In this document: positions 6,031 to 12,328 of the stretch, piece by piece | How positions within the stretch are numbered: the first letter of the stretch is position 1 | How the letters are laid out: every line of letters begins with the position of its first letter | DNA from: Candidatus Daviesbacteria bacterium RIFCSPLOWO2_02_FULL_41_8 | GTDB taxonomy: Bacteria > Patescibacteriota > Microgenomatia > Daviesbacterales > UBA10151 | DNA: 17,244 bases | Reading direction: 5' to 3' | Assembly (NCBI GenBank): GCA_001777455.1 | Contig: MFDZ01000015.1 | Location: forward strand, 433-17,676 | The notes under the pieces: generated by a model | Seen by the model: the letters and a program-made list of their open reading frames with translations, nothing else | What the model was told of the DNA's origin: nothing | The model's database searches: none | Position numbers and translations under genes: made by a program

Positions 6031-6204
6031 TAGCTGATGAGTTTATTATCAGGATGATTTAAAAATTTAAATTTTCAGTAGATCGCGCGTCGAAGAGCGA
6101 TACGGCGAATCTTGCGAGATACTGAGTGAGCATCCTTTACGGAGCTCACTCTTTTTAGTGCGAAGCGCCATTAGTACGAAGCGCGAGCTTTGCTCAATGC
6201 TTAT
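6031..6204 (+). promoter_or_regulatory. Long structured leader of the rplC operon
   Basis: A 170-base stretch without a gene. It holds an A/T palindrome (6062-6075), a short ATCGC/GCGAT pair around 6085-6105, the terminator-like hairpin at 6124-6156, and then about 48 bases rich in GCGAAGCGC-type repeats before the ATG. The layout resembles an attenuator leader. Regulation by L4, as in the enteric S10 operon, is only an analogy. Confidence 0.45.
6124..6156 (+). terminator. Terminator-like hairpin (attenuator) before rplC
   Basis: GAGTGAGC pairs perfectly with GCTCACTC, TCC and GGA can extend the stem inside the loop, and TTTTT follows directly. It lies about 50 bases upstream of rplC and downstream of its predicted promoter, so it would need to be read through or switched off for the whole operon to be expressed. 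Confidence 0.75.
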
Positions 6205-7008
6205 ATGATTAATACATTAATAGGTACAAAAAAAGACATGACCAGTACATACGATTCCCGCGGCAGAAGGGTGGGGGCGACGGTGGTGCAAATTTCCCCT
6301 AATTTTGTCACCCAAGTTAAAACTACTGAGGGAAAAGATGGATACAACGGCGTCCAATTGGGTTACGGCACAAAAAAATCAGTCAGAAAACCCCAACTCG
6401 GAATCGGCAAAAAAGCCGGCATCGAACAACCGGTTCGATGGTTTAGAGAAGTCAGAATTAAGGGGGAAGGGGAAAGCGTAAAGGGTGAAGTAGAAAGCTT
6501 AAAGCCTGGAACAGAGATCAAACTGGACCAGGTTTTTTCTATAGGTGACGCTGTTAAGGTGATAGGCACTTCTAAAGGAAAAGGTTTTCAGGGCGGGGTC
6601 AGGCGTCACGGATTCCACGGCGGGCCAAAAACTCACGGACAATCAGACAGACTGCGGGCTCCCGGAGCCATCGGTTCCGGCACTACTCCGGGCAGGGTTT
6701 ATAAAGGTAAAAAAATGGCCGGCCATATGGGTGATACTCAAGCCAGCGTTAAAAATTTGGAAGTAGTTGGTTTGGATAAAGAAAAGAATCTATTAACAAT
6801 CAAAGGTGCAGTGCCCGGTCCGGTCGGCAGTTTGGTAATGGTGACAAAACTAGAGAGAATCAAAGGTTATACTCCTCCGCCGGAGGAAAAGCCGGATGAA
6901 GAGGGGGAAGGGGAAAGCGTTAAGGGTGAAGAAAAGACAGAAAACCAACAAGAAACACCAGTCGTTGAGGAAGCTCTGAAAGAAGAGGTAAAGACAAATG
7001 CCAGTTAA
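6205..7008 (+). CDS. rplC: 50S ribosomal protein L3 (uL3), with repeat-derived insert and tail
   Basis: Early-assembly large-subunit protein near the peptidyl-transferase centre. I chose ATG at 6205 (MINTLIGTKKDMT), the canonical L3 start; an upstream TTG would add five unusual residues. The core is clear: SKGKGFQGGVRRHGF, THGQSDRLRAPGAIG, PGRVYKGKKMAGHMG and KGAVPGPVGSLVMV. The protein has 267 residues against about 210 in typical L3. The excess is an insert at residues 86-95 and an acidic tail after about residue 225. Both contain GEGESVKGE, encoded by the same 30-bp DNA repeat. It overlaps rplD by 11 bp. Confidence 0.95.
   Translation: MINTLIGTKKDMTSTYDSRGRRVGATVVQISPNFVTQVKTTEGKDGYNGVQLGYGTKKSVRKPQLGIGKKAGIEQPVRWFREVRIKGEGESVKGEVESLKPGTEIKLDQVFSIGDAVKVIGTSKGKGFQGGVRRHGFHGGPKTHGQSDRLRAPGAIGSGTTPGRVYKGKKMAGHMGDTQASVKNLEVVGLDKEKNLLTIKGAVPGPVGSLVMVTKLERIKGYTPPPEEKPDEEGEGESVKGEEKTENQQETPVVEEALKEEVKTNAS
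6461..6490 (+). repeat. 30-bp G-rich coding repeat, copy 1 (in rplC)
   Basis: Begins AGGGGGAAGGGGAAAGCG and ends AAGGGTGAAG, with TA between. It encodes KGEGESVKGE in the middle of L3. It matches copies 2 and 3 at all positions except the two middle bases. Confidence 0.85.
6902..6931 (+). repeat. 30-bp G-rich coding repeat, copy 2 (in rplC)
   Basis: Same sequence with TT in the middle, same reading frame, encoding GEGESVKGE in the acidic C-terminal tail of L3. The following codons (EEKTEN) also resemble those after copy 3. Confidence 0.85.
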
Positions 7009-7819
7009 AAGTTCAAAAGTCAAAATTCAAAAATCAAAAGTGGTGAAGGTATCAAAAACAACTTCTCGAATCGCTAGCGCTCCCTCGAAGAATATCTCGG
7101 GACGGACCCTCGATACAAGTATTGTTCGAGCGAAGCCGAGAACTGCTGATTTATCAGTTCCAGTTTATTCTTTGGCAGGGCGAACTGCGGGAACTTTGAG
7201 CTTGCCAAAGGAAATTTTTGGCCAGAAGGTAAATAAAAAATTACTGGCACAAGCTATCAGAGTTTATTCTACCAGTCAAAAAAGCCTGTTTGGTTCTACT
7301 AAAACCCGGGGTGAGGTAGAAGGTTCAACAGCCAAGATTTTTAGACAAAAAGGAACAGGTAGGGCAAGACATGGATCAGTCCGGGCACCGATTTTTGTTG
7401 GAGGAGGAATAGTTTTTGGTCCTACACCCCGCAAGGTCAGGTTGGAATTGCCGCAAAGGATGAAAAAAGCGGCTCTCTTTTCTGCTTTATCTGCTAAAAC
7501 GGGTGATAAACAGATAAGGGGTTTATCAGGGCTTGAAAAAGCTTCGGGTAAGACCAAGGAAATGGCAAAGTTAATGTATCAAGTATCAAGCAGTATGTAT
7601 CAAGGGGAAGAGAAAAAAAACAAAAAAATGGTAAGTGCTTTAATAATTACTTCGGAAAAAATGGATAATATCGTTAAGTCAGTGAGAAATATCCCAGGGA
7701 CAGATGTTTTGCCGGTTAATCTGATCAATGCTTACGAGATAGTCAAGCATAATTTACTTCTTATCACAAAAGAAGCTGTGGAAAAATTAACTAAACCAGA
7801 AATTAAGGAGCAAAAATGA
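6998..7819 (+). CDS. rplD: 50S ribosomal protein L4 (uL4), with N-terminal extension
   Basis: Large-subunit protein lining the exit tunnel and a regulator of the S10 operon in enteric bacteria. The L4 core begins near residue 54 (VPVYSLAGRTAGTLSLP). It carries the tunnel-loop signature FRQKGTGRARHGSVRAP and GGGIVFGPTPRKV, then the C-terminal globular part (NIPGTDVLPVNLINAYEIV). The 273 residues exceed the usual 205 or so. The first 53 residues are absent from ordinary L4 and consist of a heptamer-encoded lysine-rich stretch plus a palindrome-rich segment. A second start near the core is not obvious, so I keep ATG at 6998, which overlaps rplC by 11 bp and rplW by 4 bp. Confidence 0.95.
   Translation: MPVKSSKVKIQKSKVVKVSKTTSRIASAPSKNISGRTLDTSIVRAKPRTADLSVPVYSLAGRTAGTLSLPKEIFGQKVNKKLLAQAIRVYSTSQKSLFGSTKTRGEVEGSTAKIFRQKGTGRARHGSVRAPIFVGGGIVFGPTPRKVRLELPQRMKKAALFSALSAKTGDKQIRGLSGLEKASGKTKEMAKLMYQVSSSMYQGEEKKNKKMVSALIITSEKMDNIVKSVRNIPGTDVLPVNLINAYEIVKHNLLLITKEAVEKLTKPEIKEQK
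7013..7040 (+). repeat. Four tandem heptamers in the rplD start
   Basis: TCAAAAG, TCAAAAT, TCAAAAA and TCAAAAG in direct succession, encoding SKVKIQKSK near the N-terminus of L4. The unit is the same as at the start of rplB. Confidence 0.7.
7062..7142 (+). repeat. Palindrome-rich segment inserted in the L4 N-terminus
   Basis: A run of imperfect hairpins: TTCTCGA with TCGAAGAA; ATC..GGG..CCC..GAT around 7094-7114; and CTCGA with TCGAG (7109-7130), then GTTCGAGCGAAGCCGAGAAC. It encodes about 27 residues (from SRIASAPSKN to VRAKPRT) foreign to L4. It resembles dispersed palindromic repeats, but no second copy lies in the window. Confidence 0.5.
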
Positions 7820-8244
7820 TAGTCATAAAACGTCCGATTATTACTGAAAAATCGATGAAATTGGCTCAGGGCGGTCTATATGTATTTGAAGTGGATAAAG
7901 ATGCGACAAAGCCTTTGGTTGCCAAAGCAGTTGCGGAAAAATTTAACGTCAAGGTTTTAAAAGTAAAAATAATTAATGTTAAAGGAAAATCAAAACAACA
8001 AAGAAAAGTCAGAAAAATTTATAAAACTGGCGGGTTTAAAAAAGCTTTAGTTCAGGTTGGCAAAGGTCAAACCATTGCTATTTTTGAAACTCCGAAAGAA
8101 GAAGTAACGGTTACAACAGCTGAAGGAGAACCGATTAAACTTAAAGAGAAAAAGGACTTTTTGGGTAGGACAAAAGTTAAAGTTGAAAAAACGGGAGTGG
8201 GGGCATCGCCAACTACTCAGAGAAAGGTAATAACAGGAAAATGA
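7816..8244 (+). CDS. rplW: 50S ribosomal protein L23 (uL23), with C-terminal extension
   Basis: Large-subunit protein at the tunnel exit, docking site for trigger factor and SRP. The core is seen as IKRPIITEKSMKLA (residues 4-17), YVFEVDKDATKPLVAKAVAEKF and VKVLKVKIINVKGK, then the hairpin and GFKKALVQVGKGQTIAIF. Family length is about 95-100; this one has 142, and the last 45 or so residues (from EEVTVTTAEG) are lysine-rich and not typical. A good Shine-Dalgarno (AAGGAG) lies in the end of rplD. The start overlaps rplD by 4 bp and the end overlaps rplB by 4 bp. Confidence 0.95.
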   Translation: MIVIKRPIITEKSMKLAQGGLYVFEVDKDATKPLVAKAVAEKFNVKVLKVKIINVKGKSKQQRKVRKIYKTGGFKKALVQVGKGQTIAIFETPKEEVTVTTAEGEPIKLKEKKDFLGRTKVKVEKTGVGASPTTQRKVITGK

Positions 8245-9029
8245 AAAATCAAAAATCAAAAATCAAAAATCAAAAATACAACGTAAAAGTTAATAGTTTA
8301 AAAACTCTTTTAAAGAAGCATTCCGGTAGATCATCTGGTGGCATGGTGACAGTCAGAAGTCAGGGTGGCCGGCACAAAAGATATTACAGAGAGATTGATT
8401 TCAAAAGGGACAAATTCGGGATCTCTGGTGAAGTCATGGCTTTGGAATATGATCCGAACAGAAATGTGGAGATTGCGGTTGTTAAATATGAAGACGGCGA
8501 ATACAGGTATATCTTAGCTCCTAAGGGTATTAAAACGGGTGATAAATTGATTTCAGGAGAGAAGGTTGAATCTAAAACCGGCAATGCCATGAAACTTAAA
8601 AATATTACCATCGGCACTTTAGTTCATAATGTAGAACTTGTGCCGGGCAAGGGCGGGCAATTGGGCCGCAGTGCCGGGGTGGGGCTGGCGCTTTTGGCAA
8701 AAGAAGGCGAGTTTGCACAATTGAAAATGCCCGCCGGTGAGGTTAGAATGATACCCTTGGAATCTTTGGCAACGATCGGTATTTTAGGCAATGAAGAAAT
8801 CAGGCAAAGAGTGTTGGGTAAGGCAGGCAGGTCACGTCACATGGGGATTAAGCCGAATGTCCGTGGTGTGGCGCAAGATCCTGATTCTCATCCGCACGGT
8901 GGAGGAGAAGGAAGATCCGGAATTGGTCGAAAGCGTCCGATGACCAAATATGGCCGTCCGGCTGTTGGTAAGACCAGGAACAAAAGAAAGCAGTCAAGCA
9001 GGTATATTATTAAAAGGAGAAAACCGTAA
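8241..9029 (+). CDS. rplB: 50S ribosomal protein L2 (uL2), atypical N-terminus
   Basis: Core large-subunit protein required for peptidyl transfer and subunit joining. Highly conserved parts are seen: [56 protein letters not shown] and the C-terminal HPHGGGEGR with its essential histidine region. It has 262 residues against about 275. The usual first residues with KPTTPGRR are missing and replaced by a lysine- and asparagine-rich stretch encoded by heptamers ([11 protein letters not shown]). It overlaps rplW by 4 bp and rpsS by one base (TAATG). Confidence 0.97.
   Translation: MKNQKSKIKNQKYNVKVNSLKTLLKKHSGRSSGGMVTVRSQGGRHKRYYREIDFKRDKFGISGEVMALEYDPNRNVEIAVVKYEDGEYRYILAPKGIKTGDKLISGEKVESKTGNAMKLKNITIGTLVHNVELVPGKGGQLGRSAGVGLALLAKEGEFAQLKMPAGEVRMIPLESLATIGILGNEEIRQRVLGKAGRSRHMGIKPNVRGVAQDPDSHPHGGGEGRSGIGRKRPMTKYGRPAVGKTRNKRKQSSRYIIKRRKP
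8249..8276 (+). repeat. Four tandem TCAAAAA heptamers at the rplB start
   Basis: Four exact TCAAAAA units beginning two codons after the rplB ATG. As 7 is not a multiple of 3, the frame rotates and yields a 7-residue period, KNQKSKI. Confidence 0.85.
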
Positions 9030-9313
9030 TGTCAAGATCAACTAAAAAAGGTCCGTTTATTGATGAGAAACTTTTGAAAAAAGTCATGGCTCAAAAGGCC
9101 GGTGCTCCCAAAAACCCAATTAAAACCTGGGCCAGACGATCACAGATTCCGCCGGAGTTTGTCGGGCATACTTTTTTAGTCCACCAGGGTAAAAACTTTG
9201 TGACTGTATTTATCAGCGAATCAATGGTGGGTCAGCGCTTGGGAGAATTTGCTCCAACAAGGAAGTTTCACGGTCATGGAAAGGTGACTGAAAAATCGGT
9301 GTCAAAGACATAA
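9029..9313 (+). CDS. rpsS: 30S ribosomal protein S19 (uS19)
   Basis: Small-subunit head protein that contacts S13 and the A-site region. The 94 residues match the family. Signature parts are [17 protein letters not shown] (residues 2-18), [31 protein letters not shown] and [19 protein letters not shown] Shine-Dalgarno (AAGGAG) precedes the ATG, which shares one base with the rplB stop. One base separates it from rplV. Confidence 0.97.
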   Translation: MSRSTKKGPFIDEKLLKKVMAQKAGAPKNPIKTWARRSQIPPEFVGHTFLVHQGKNFVTVFISESMVGQRLGEFAPTRKFHGHGKVTEKSVSKT

Positions 9314-9314
9314 A

Positions 9315-9713
9315 ATGAATATAACAACCATACAAAAGTATATACATACCTCTCCCCGCAAATTGCGGTTGGTGGCTGATATGATCCGCAAAATGGATCC
9401 GGCTAAGGCCTTGGGAATACTGGGATTAACTCCAAAGGATGCCGCGGGGGATTTAAGGAAGGCTCTGCAGACGGTTTTAGCAAATGCCAAACAGGGCGGT
9501 ATGGATGTTGAAAAAGCGGTTTTCAAGAAAATTGAGGTCAATGAAAGCATGAAAATGCGCCGTTTCCGGGCCGGTACCAAAGGTAGAGCCAGACCATATA
9601 AAAAGAGGATGGCACATATAAAAATAGTGCTAAGTGATGAGGGAAAAGTGATAAGTCAGAAAACAGAAAAACTTAAAATTACAAAGGAAGGGGGCAATAA
9701 GGGAAGAGAATAG
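9315..9713 (+). CDS. rplV: 50S ribosomal protein L22 (uL22)
   Basis: Exit-tunnel protein of the large subunit. The core is recognisable: YIHTSPRKLRLVADMIRKM (residues 9-27), ALQTVLANAKQ, FRAGTKGRARPYKKRMAHIKIVL. It has 132 residues; the last 25 or so after IVLSDEG form a lysine-rich tail. The DNA coding for the end of the core and the tail (9625-9666) has a 7-bp period. No strong Shine-Dalgarno is seen. It ends 38 bp before rpsC, one of the few open junctions in the operon. Confidence 0.96.
   Translation: MNITTIQKYIHTSPRKLRLVADMIRKMDPAKALGILGLTPKDAAGDLRKALQTVLANAKQGGMDVEKAVFKKIEVNESMKMRRFRAGTKGRARPYKKRMAHIKIVLSDEGKVISQKTEKLKITKEGGNKGRE
9625..9666 (+). repeat. Degenerate heptamers inside the rplV 3' end
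   Basis: TAGTGCT, AAGTGAT, GAGGGAA, AAGTGAT, AAGTCAG, AAAACAG in phase. The first ten bases, TAGTGCTAAG, recur inverted at 9736-9745. Confidence 0.5.
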
Positions 9714-9715
9714 AC

Positions 9716-9750
9716 TTTGCACTCAACACTATTCCCTTAGCACTAATTAT
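9716..9750 (-). repeat. Five tandem heptamers before rpsC
   Basis: TTTGCAC, TCAACAC, TATTCCC, TTAGCAC and TAATTAT, 35 bp, ending one base before the rpsC ATG. On the - strand they read TAGTGCT and AAGGGAA, like the units inside rplV. Same length and position as the array before tuf. No Shine-Dalgarno is present. Confidence 0.6.
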
Positions 9751-9751
9751 A

Positions 9752-10393
9752 ATGGGACAGAAGATACATCCGGTCGGTTTTAGAATGGGAATCGGGGCAA
9801 CCTGGAAATCCCGCTGGTTTGCCACGGGAGCAAAATATCAACAATATATTGCCGAGGATATAAAAATCCGTGATTTATTAATGAAAAAGCTCCGCAGTGC
9901 CGGTGTGGCCGCAGTGGAAATTGAGCGGGCTGTTAATAAATTAAAGATTATAATTTTTGTTTCCCGTCCCGGAGTTTTAATCGGACGGGGCGGTAGTGGT
10001 TTAACGGAAATTAAGAAGTTTTTGATGAAAGAGCTGAATGTTAAAAGCGATAACAACTTGGAGATTGCGCCGATGGAACTTAAATCAGCAGATTTATCCT
10101 CCTATCTTGTTGCCCAATCCGTGGCTGAACAACTGGCCAGAAGATTGCCTGCGCAAAGGGTGATGAATCAGGTTATTGAAAGAGTTATGAGGTCCGGAGC
10201 AAAGGGAGTCAGGGTTGTGATCTCCGGCAGAATCGGTGGGGCGGAAATTGCCAGACGGGAATGGAAAGCCGCCGGAACTATGCCACTACACACGCTCCGG
10301 GCTGATATAGACTTTACAGCTTATCCGGCTTTAACCAAATCCGGGTATGTGGGAGTTAAGGTGTGGATTAATAAGGGAGAAGTTGAGATATGA
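9752..10393 (+). CDS. rpsC: 30S ribosomal protein S3 (uS3)
   Basis: Head protein of the small subunit at the mRNA entry channel, with helicase activity in other bacteria. The start GQKIHPVGFRMGI is canonical. The KH domain shows RPGVLIGRGGSGLTEIKKFL (the GRGG loop, near residue 76), and the C-terminal domain shows GAKGVRVVISGRIGGAEIAR and TLRADIDFTAYPA. It has 213 residues, within the bacterial range of 205-235. It ends in TGA. It is separated from rplP by 55 bp that hold a heptamer array. Confidence 0.97.
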   Translation: MGQKIHPVGFRMGIGATWKSRWFATGAKYQQYIAEDIKIRDLLMKKLRSAGVAAVEIERAVNKLKIIIFVSRPGVLIGRGGSGLTEIKKFLMKELNVKSDNNLEIAPMELKSADLSSYLVAQSVAEQLARRLPAQRVMNQVIERVMRSGAKGVRVVISGRIGGAEIARREWKAAGTMPLHTLRADIDFTAYPALTKSGYVGVKVWINKGEVEI

Positions 10394-10400
10394 GAATTAA

Positions 10401-10428
10401 TTTTCAATTTTCAATTTTCAATTTTCAA
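10401..10428 (+). repeat. Four tandem TTTTCAA heptamers between rpsC and rplP
   Basis: Four exact copies of TTTTCAA in the 55-bp gap, followed by GGAGCGGAGCG, which may provide a Shine-Dalgarno for rplP. Confidence 0.85.
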
Positions 10429-10448
10429 TTGGAGCGGAGCGACTAATT

Positions 10449-10865
10449 ATGTCTTTAATGCAACCAAAACGGACTAAACATAGAAAAGTTTTTAAAGGCA
10501 AAAGGGCCGGTGTGGCGACCAGAGGTGCTACTTTATCTTTTGGAACTTTTGGACTGAAGGCGATGGAAGCCGGTTTTTTAACTGCCAGACAACTTGAGGC
10601 GGCCAGACGCGCTATGGCTCATTTTACACAAAGAGGCGGCCGTATTTGGATTAGGGTATTTCCTGATAAGCCGGTGACTAAACATCCGGCAGAAAGCAGA
10701 ATGGGTTCCGGCAAAGGCGATGTGGAAGGATATGTGGCAGTGGTCAAACCCGGCAATTTAATTTTTGAAATGGGAGCAGTTGTGAAAGAAATTGCGGAAG
10801 AAGCACTTAGATTGGCAGCTCATAAATTACCGGTTGCGACTAAGTTTGTAGAAAGAGGAACATAA
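10449..10865 (+). CDS. rplP: 50S ribosomal protein L16 (uL16)
   Basis: Large-subunit protein near the A site and central protuberance. Typical segments are [87 protein letters not shown]. The 138 residues match the family. The start at 10449 is supported by an upstream GGAG; ATG at 10458 is an alternative nearer the usual N-terminus. It shares one base with rpmC (TAATG). Confidence 0.96.
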   Translation: MSLMQPKRTKHRKVFKGKRAGVATRGATLSFGTFGLKAMEAGFLTARQLEAARRAMAHFTQRGGRIWIRVFPDKPVTKHPAESRMGSGKGDVEGYVAVVKPGNLIFEMGAVVKEIAEEALRLAAHKLPVATKFVERGT

Positions 10866-11227
10866 TGAAAAAACAAGAGTATATACAAATAAAGGCCCTG
10901 GATTTGAGGGAACTTAGTGCCAGAGCAAAAAACTTAAGGACAGAAATTGCAAACCTGACTTTAGATAAAAATATGAAAAAATTAAAAGATTTAAAAATGG
11001 TTTCAAAAAAGAAAAAGGAATTAGCCCAGGTTTTGACTGTGATGAAACAAAAAGAATTGCTAATTGAATTAGAGATAAAAGTGCAAGAGGATAAATCTAA
11101 TAAATCCGTCATTGCGAGCGAAGCGAAGCAATCTAAGTCGGGAGAAAATATAAACAAGATTGCCACGTCCTCCGACGTACGTCGGAGTCCTCGCAATGAC
11201 AAAAAGAAAAGGAGTTCAAAGGTATGA
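10865..11227 (+). CDS. rpmC: 50S ribosomal protein L29 (uL29), with a tail from an inserted palindromic element
   Basis: Small two-helix protein at the tunnel exit. The L29 core lies in residues 1 to about 75 (LDLRELSARAKNLRTEIANL, then LKDLKMVSKKKKELAQVLTV). Family length is about 65; this protein has 120. Residues 82-112 are translated straight from a pair of inverted palindromic repeats (VIASEAKQS, then IATSSDVRRSPRND). Without the element the gene would end close to residue 85. The insertion keeps the frame open up to a stop overlapping rpsQ (ATGA) and leaves the rpsQ Shine-Dalgarno intact. Identity of the core is inferred from position and coiled-coil pattern, and is safe. Confidence 0.93.
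   Translation: MKKQEYIQIKALDLRELSARAKNLRTEIANLTLDKNMKKLKDLKMVSKKKKELAQVLTVMKQKELLIELEIKVQEDKSNKSVIASEAKQSKSGENINKIATSSDVRRSPRNDKKKRSSKV
11107..11200. repeat. Inverted pair of palindromic repeats inside rpmC
   Basis: Left arm 11107-11134 begins CGTCATTGCGAG and ends GAAGCAATCT. Right arm 11157-11200 begins AGATTGCC and ends CTCGCAATGAC, so the outer 11 bases are perfectly inverted. A 22-bp centre separates them. The right arm holds an 18-bp perfect palindrome, CTCCGACGTACGTCGGAG, at 11170-11187. The arms are of the same family as those around the GIY-YIG gene, but without a gene between them. Confidence 0.85.
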
Positions 11228-11625
11228 TAGGCAGAGTTGTTTCAACCAAAATGAAAAATACGGCAGTTGTCCTGGTTGAGAGGACAGCTAAGCACCCTTT
11301 GTATAAAAAGACTTTTATCCGGACCAAGAAATATCCGGTGGAGGCGGACGGATCAATTAAGGACGGAGACATAGTGGAGATTATGAAAATAAAACCTATT
11401 TCCAAAAATAAACACTGGAAGGTAGTTAAAGTAATAGGAGCGGATTTGGCGGCAATTAACAAGGAACAGCTGAAGGTTGCCGCTGAGGAGGCAATTGCAG
11501 AGGTGATGCCGGAGGAAGACAAGGGGGAAGGGGAAAGCGGTAAGGGTGAAGAAGTAAAAACAGAAAATATTAAGACTATTGAAGCAAGCAAAAGAAAAAG
11601 CGGAAAGGAAAGGAAGCAACCCTAA
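11224..11625 (+). CDS. rpsQ: 30S ribosomal protein S17 (uS17), with repeat-derived tail
   Basis: Primary 16S rRNA-binding protein of the small subunit. The OB-fold core is clear in residues 1 to about 72: GRVVSTKMKNTAVVLVER, HPLYKKTFIRTKKY, DGDIVEIMKIKPISKNKHWKVVKVI. The family has about 80-90 residues; this one has 133. The tail is charged and contains GEGESGKGEE (from residue 100), encoded by the third copy of the 30-bp repeat found twice in rplC. A Shine-Dalgarno (AAGGAG, 11209-11214) lies 9 bases before the ATG. It overlaps rpmC by 4 bp. Confidence 0.95.
   Translation: MIGRVVSTKMKNTAVVLVERTAKHPLYKKTFIRTKKYPVEADGSIKDGDIVEIMKIKPISKNKHWKVVKVIGADLAAINKEQLKVAAEEAIAEVMPEEDKGEGESGKGEEVKTENIKTIEASKRKSGKERKQP
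11522..11551 (+). repeat. 30-bp G-rich coding repeat, copy 3 (in rpsQ)
   Basis: Same sequence as the two rplC copies with GT as the middle bases, in the same reading frame (KGEGESGKGE), 4.6 kb away and in a different ribosomal gene. Confidence 0.85.
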
Positions 11626-11628
11626 CTT

Positions 11629-11997
11629 ATGGTTCAACACAGAAGCAGATTAACGGTAGCAGACAACAGCGGAGCAAAAGCACTAATGGTAATTCAACCC
11701 TTGGGAGGATCCGGAAAAAGAAAAGCTAGCTTAGGGCAAAAAGTGGTGGCGGTTGTAAAGGGTGCGGATTCAAACGGACAGGTCAAAAATCACGAAATAG
11801 TCAAAGTGGTGATTGTGCGGACCAAAAAAGAAGTCCGGCGCGACGACGGCTCATATATAAAATTTGACGATAACGCAGGAGTAGTCATAGATAATGACGG
11901 CAATTTACGGGCCACCCGTATTTTTGGACCAATTGCCAGGGAAGTCAGAGATGCCGGATATACAAAGATTATTTCGTTAGCACAGGAGGTATGGTAG
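11629..11997 (+). CDS. rplN: 50S ribosomal protein L14 (uL14)
   Basis: Large-subunit protein that forms an intersubunit bridge and is the docking site of the silencing factor RsfS. It has 122 residues, the standard length. Signature parts are [16 protein letters not shown] (residues 2-17), [41 protein letters not shown] and GTRIFGP-like [13 protein letters not shown]. It sits 3 bp after rpsQ and 10 bp before rplX. Confidence 0.98.
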   Translation: MVQHRSRLTVADNSGAKALMVIQPLGGSGKRKASLGQKVVAVVKGADSNGQVKNHEIVKVVIVRTKKEVRRDDGSYIKFDDNAGVVIDNDGNLRATRIFGPIAREVRDAGYTKIISLAQEVW

Positions 11998-12007
11998 GAA
12001 CAAGATT

Positions 12008-12328
12008 ATGAAGATAAAAAAGGGAGATAAAGTCAAAATACTGTTAGGTAAAGACCGTGGCAAAGAAGGCAAGGTAGAGTTTGTTCTAGGTAAAAAACAA
12101 CGGGTTTTTGTCGGAGGGGCAAATCTCTACAAAAGACATGTCAAAAAACAGGGGACTATTGAGGGCGGAATTATTGATATTCCGAAATCACTCAATATTT
12201 CCAATGTAGCCTTGATTTGTCCCAACTGCAGTAAGACCACCAGAGTCGGTTTCAAAATGGTGGGAAATGAAAAAATGAGGATATGTAAAAAGTGTAAGAA
12301 GGAGATTAAAACAGATGCAAAGACTTAA
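12008..12328 (+). CDS. rplX: 50S ribosomal protein L24 (uL24)
   Basis: Assembly initiator of the large subunit. The N-terminal KOW domain shows IKKGDKVKILLGKDRGKEG (residues 2-20), then VGGANLYKRHVKK. The C-terminal part carries CPNC and CKKC, a zinc-ribbon-type pair found in many L24 proteins, with the expected TRVGFKM between. It has 106 residues, the normal length. The last 14 bp overlap rplE, which implies coupled translation. Confidence 0.97.
   Translation: MKIKKGDKVKILLGKDRGKEGKVEFVLGKKQRVFVGGANLYKRHVKKQGTIEGGIIDIPKSLNISNVALICPNCSKTTRVGFKMVGNEKMRICKKCKKEIKTDAKT

Noticed and set aside
6034..6040. CTGATGA, resembling a hammerhead ribozyme core
   Set aside because: No matching GAAA after a stem and no third helix; only a short CTGAT/ATCAG pair is present.
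6190..6204. TTG start adding five residues to L3
   Set aside because: The ATG at 6205 gives the canonical L3 N-terminus and the added residues match nothing in the family.
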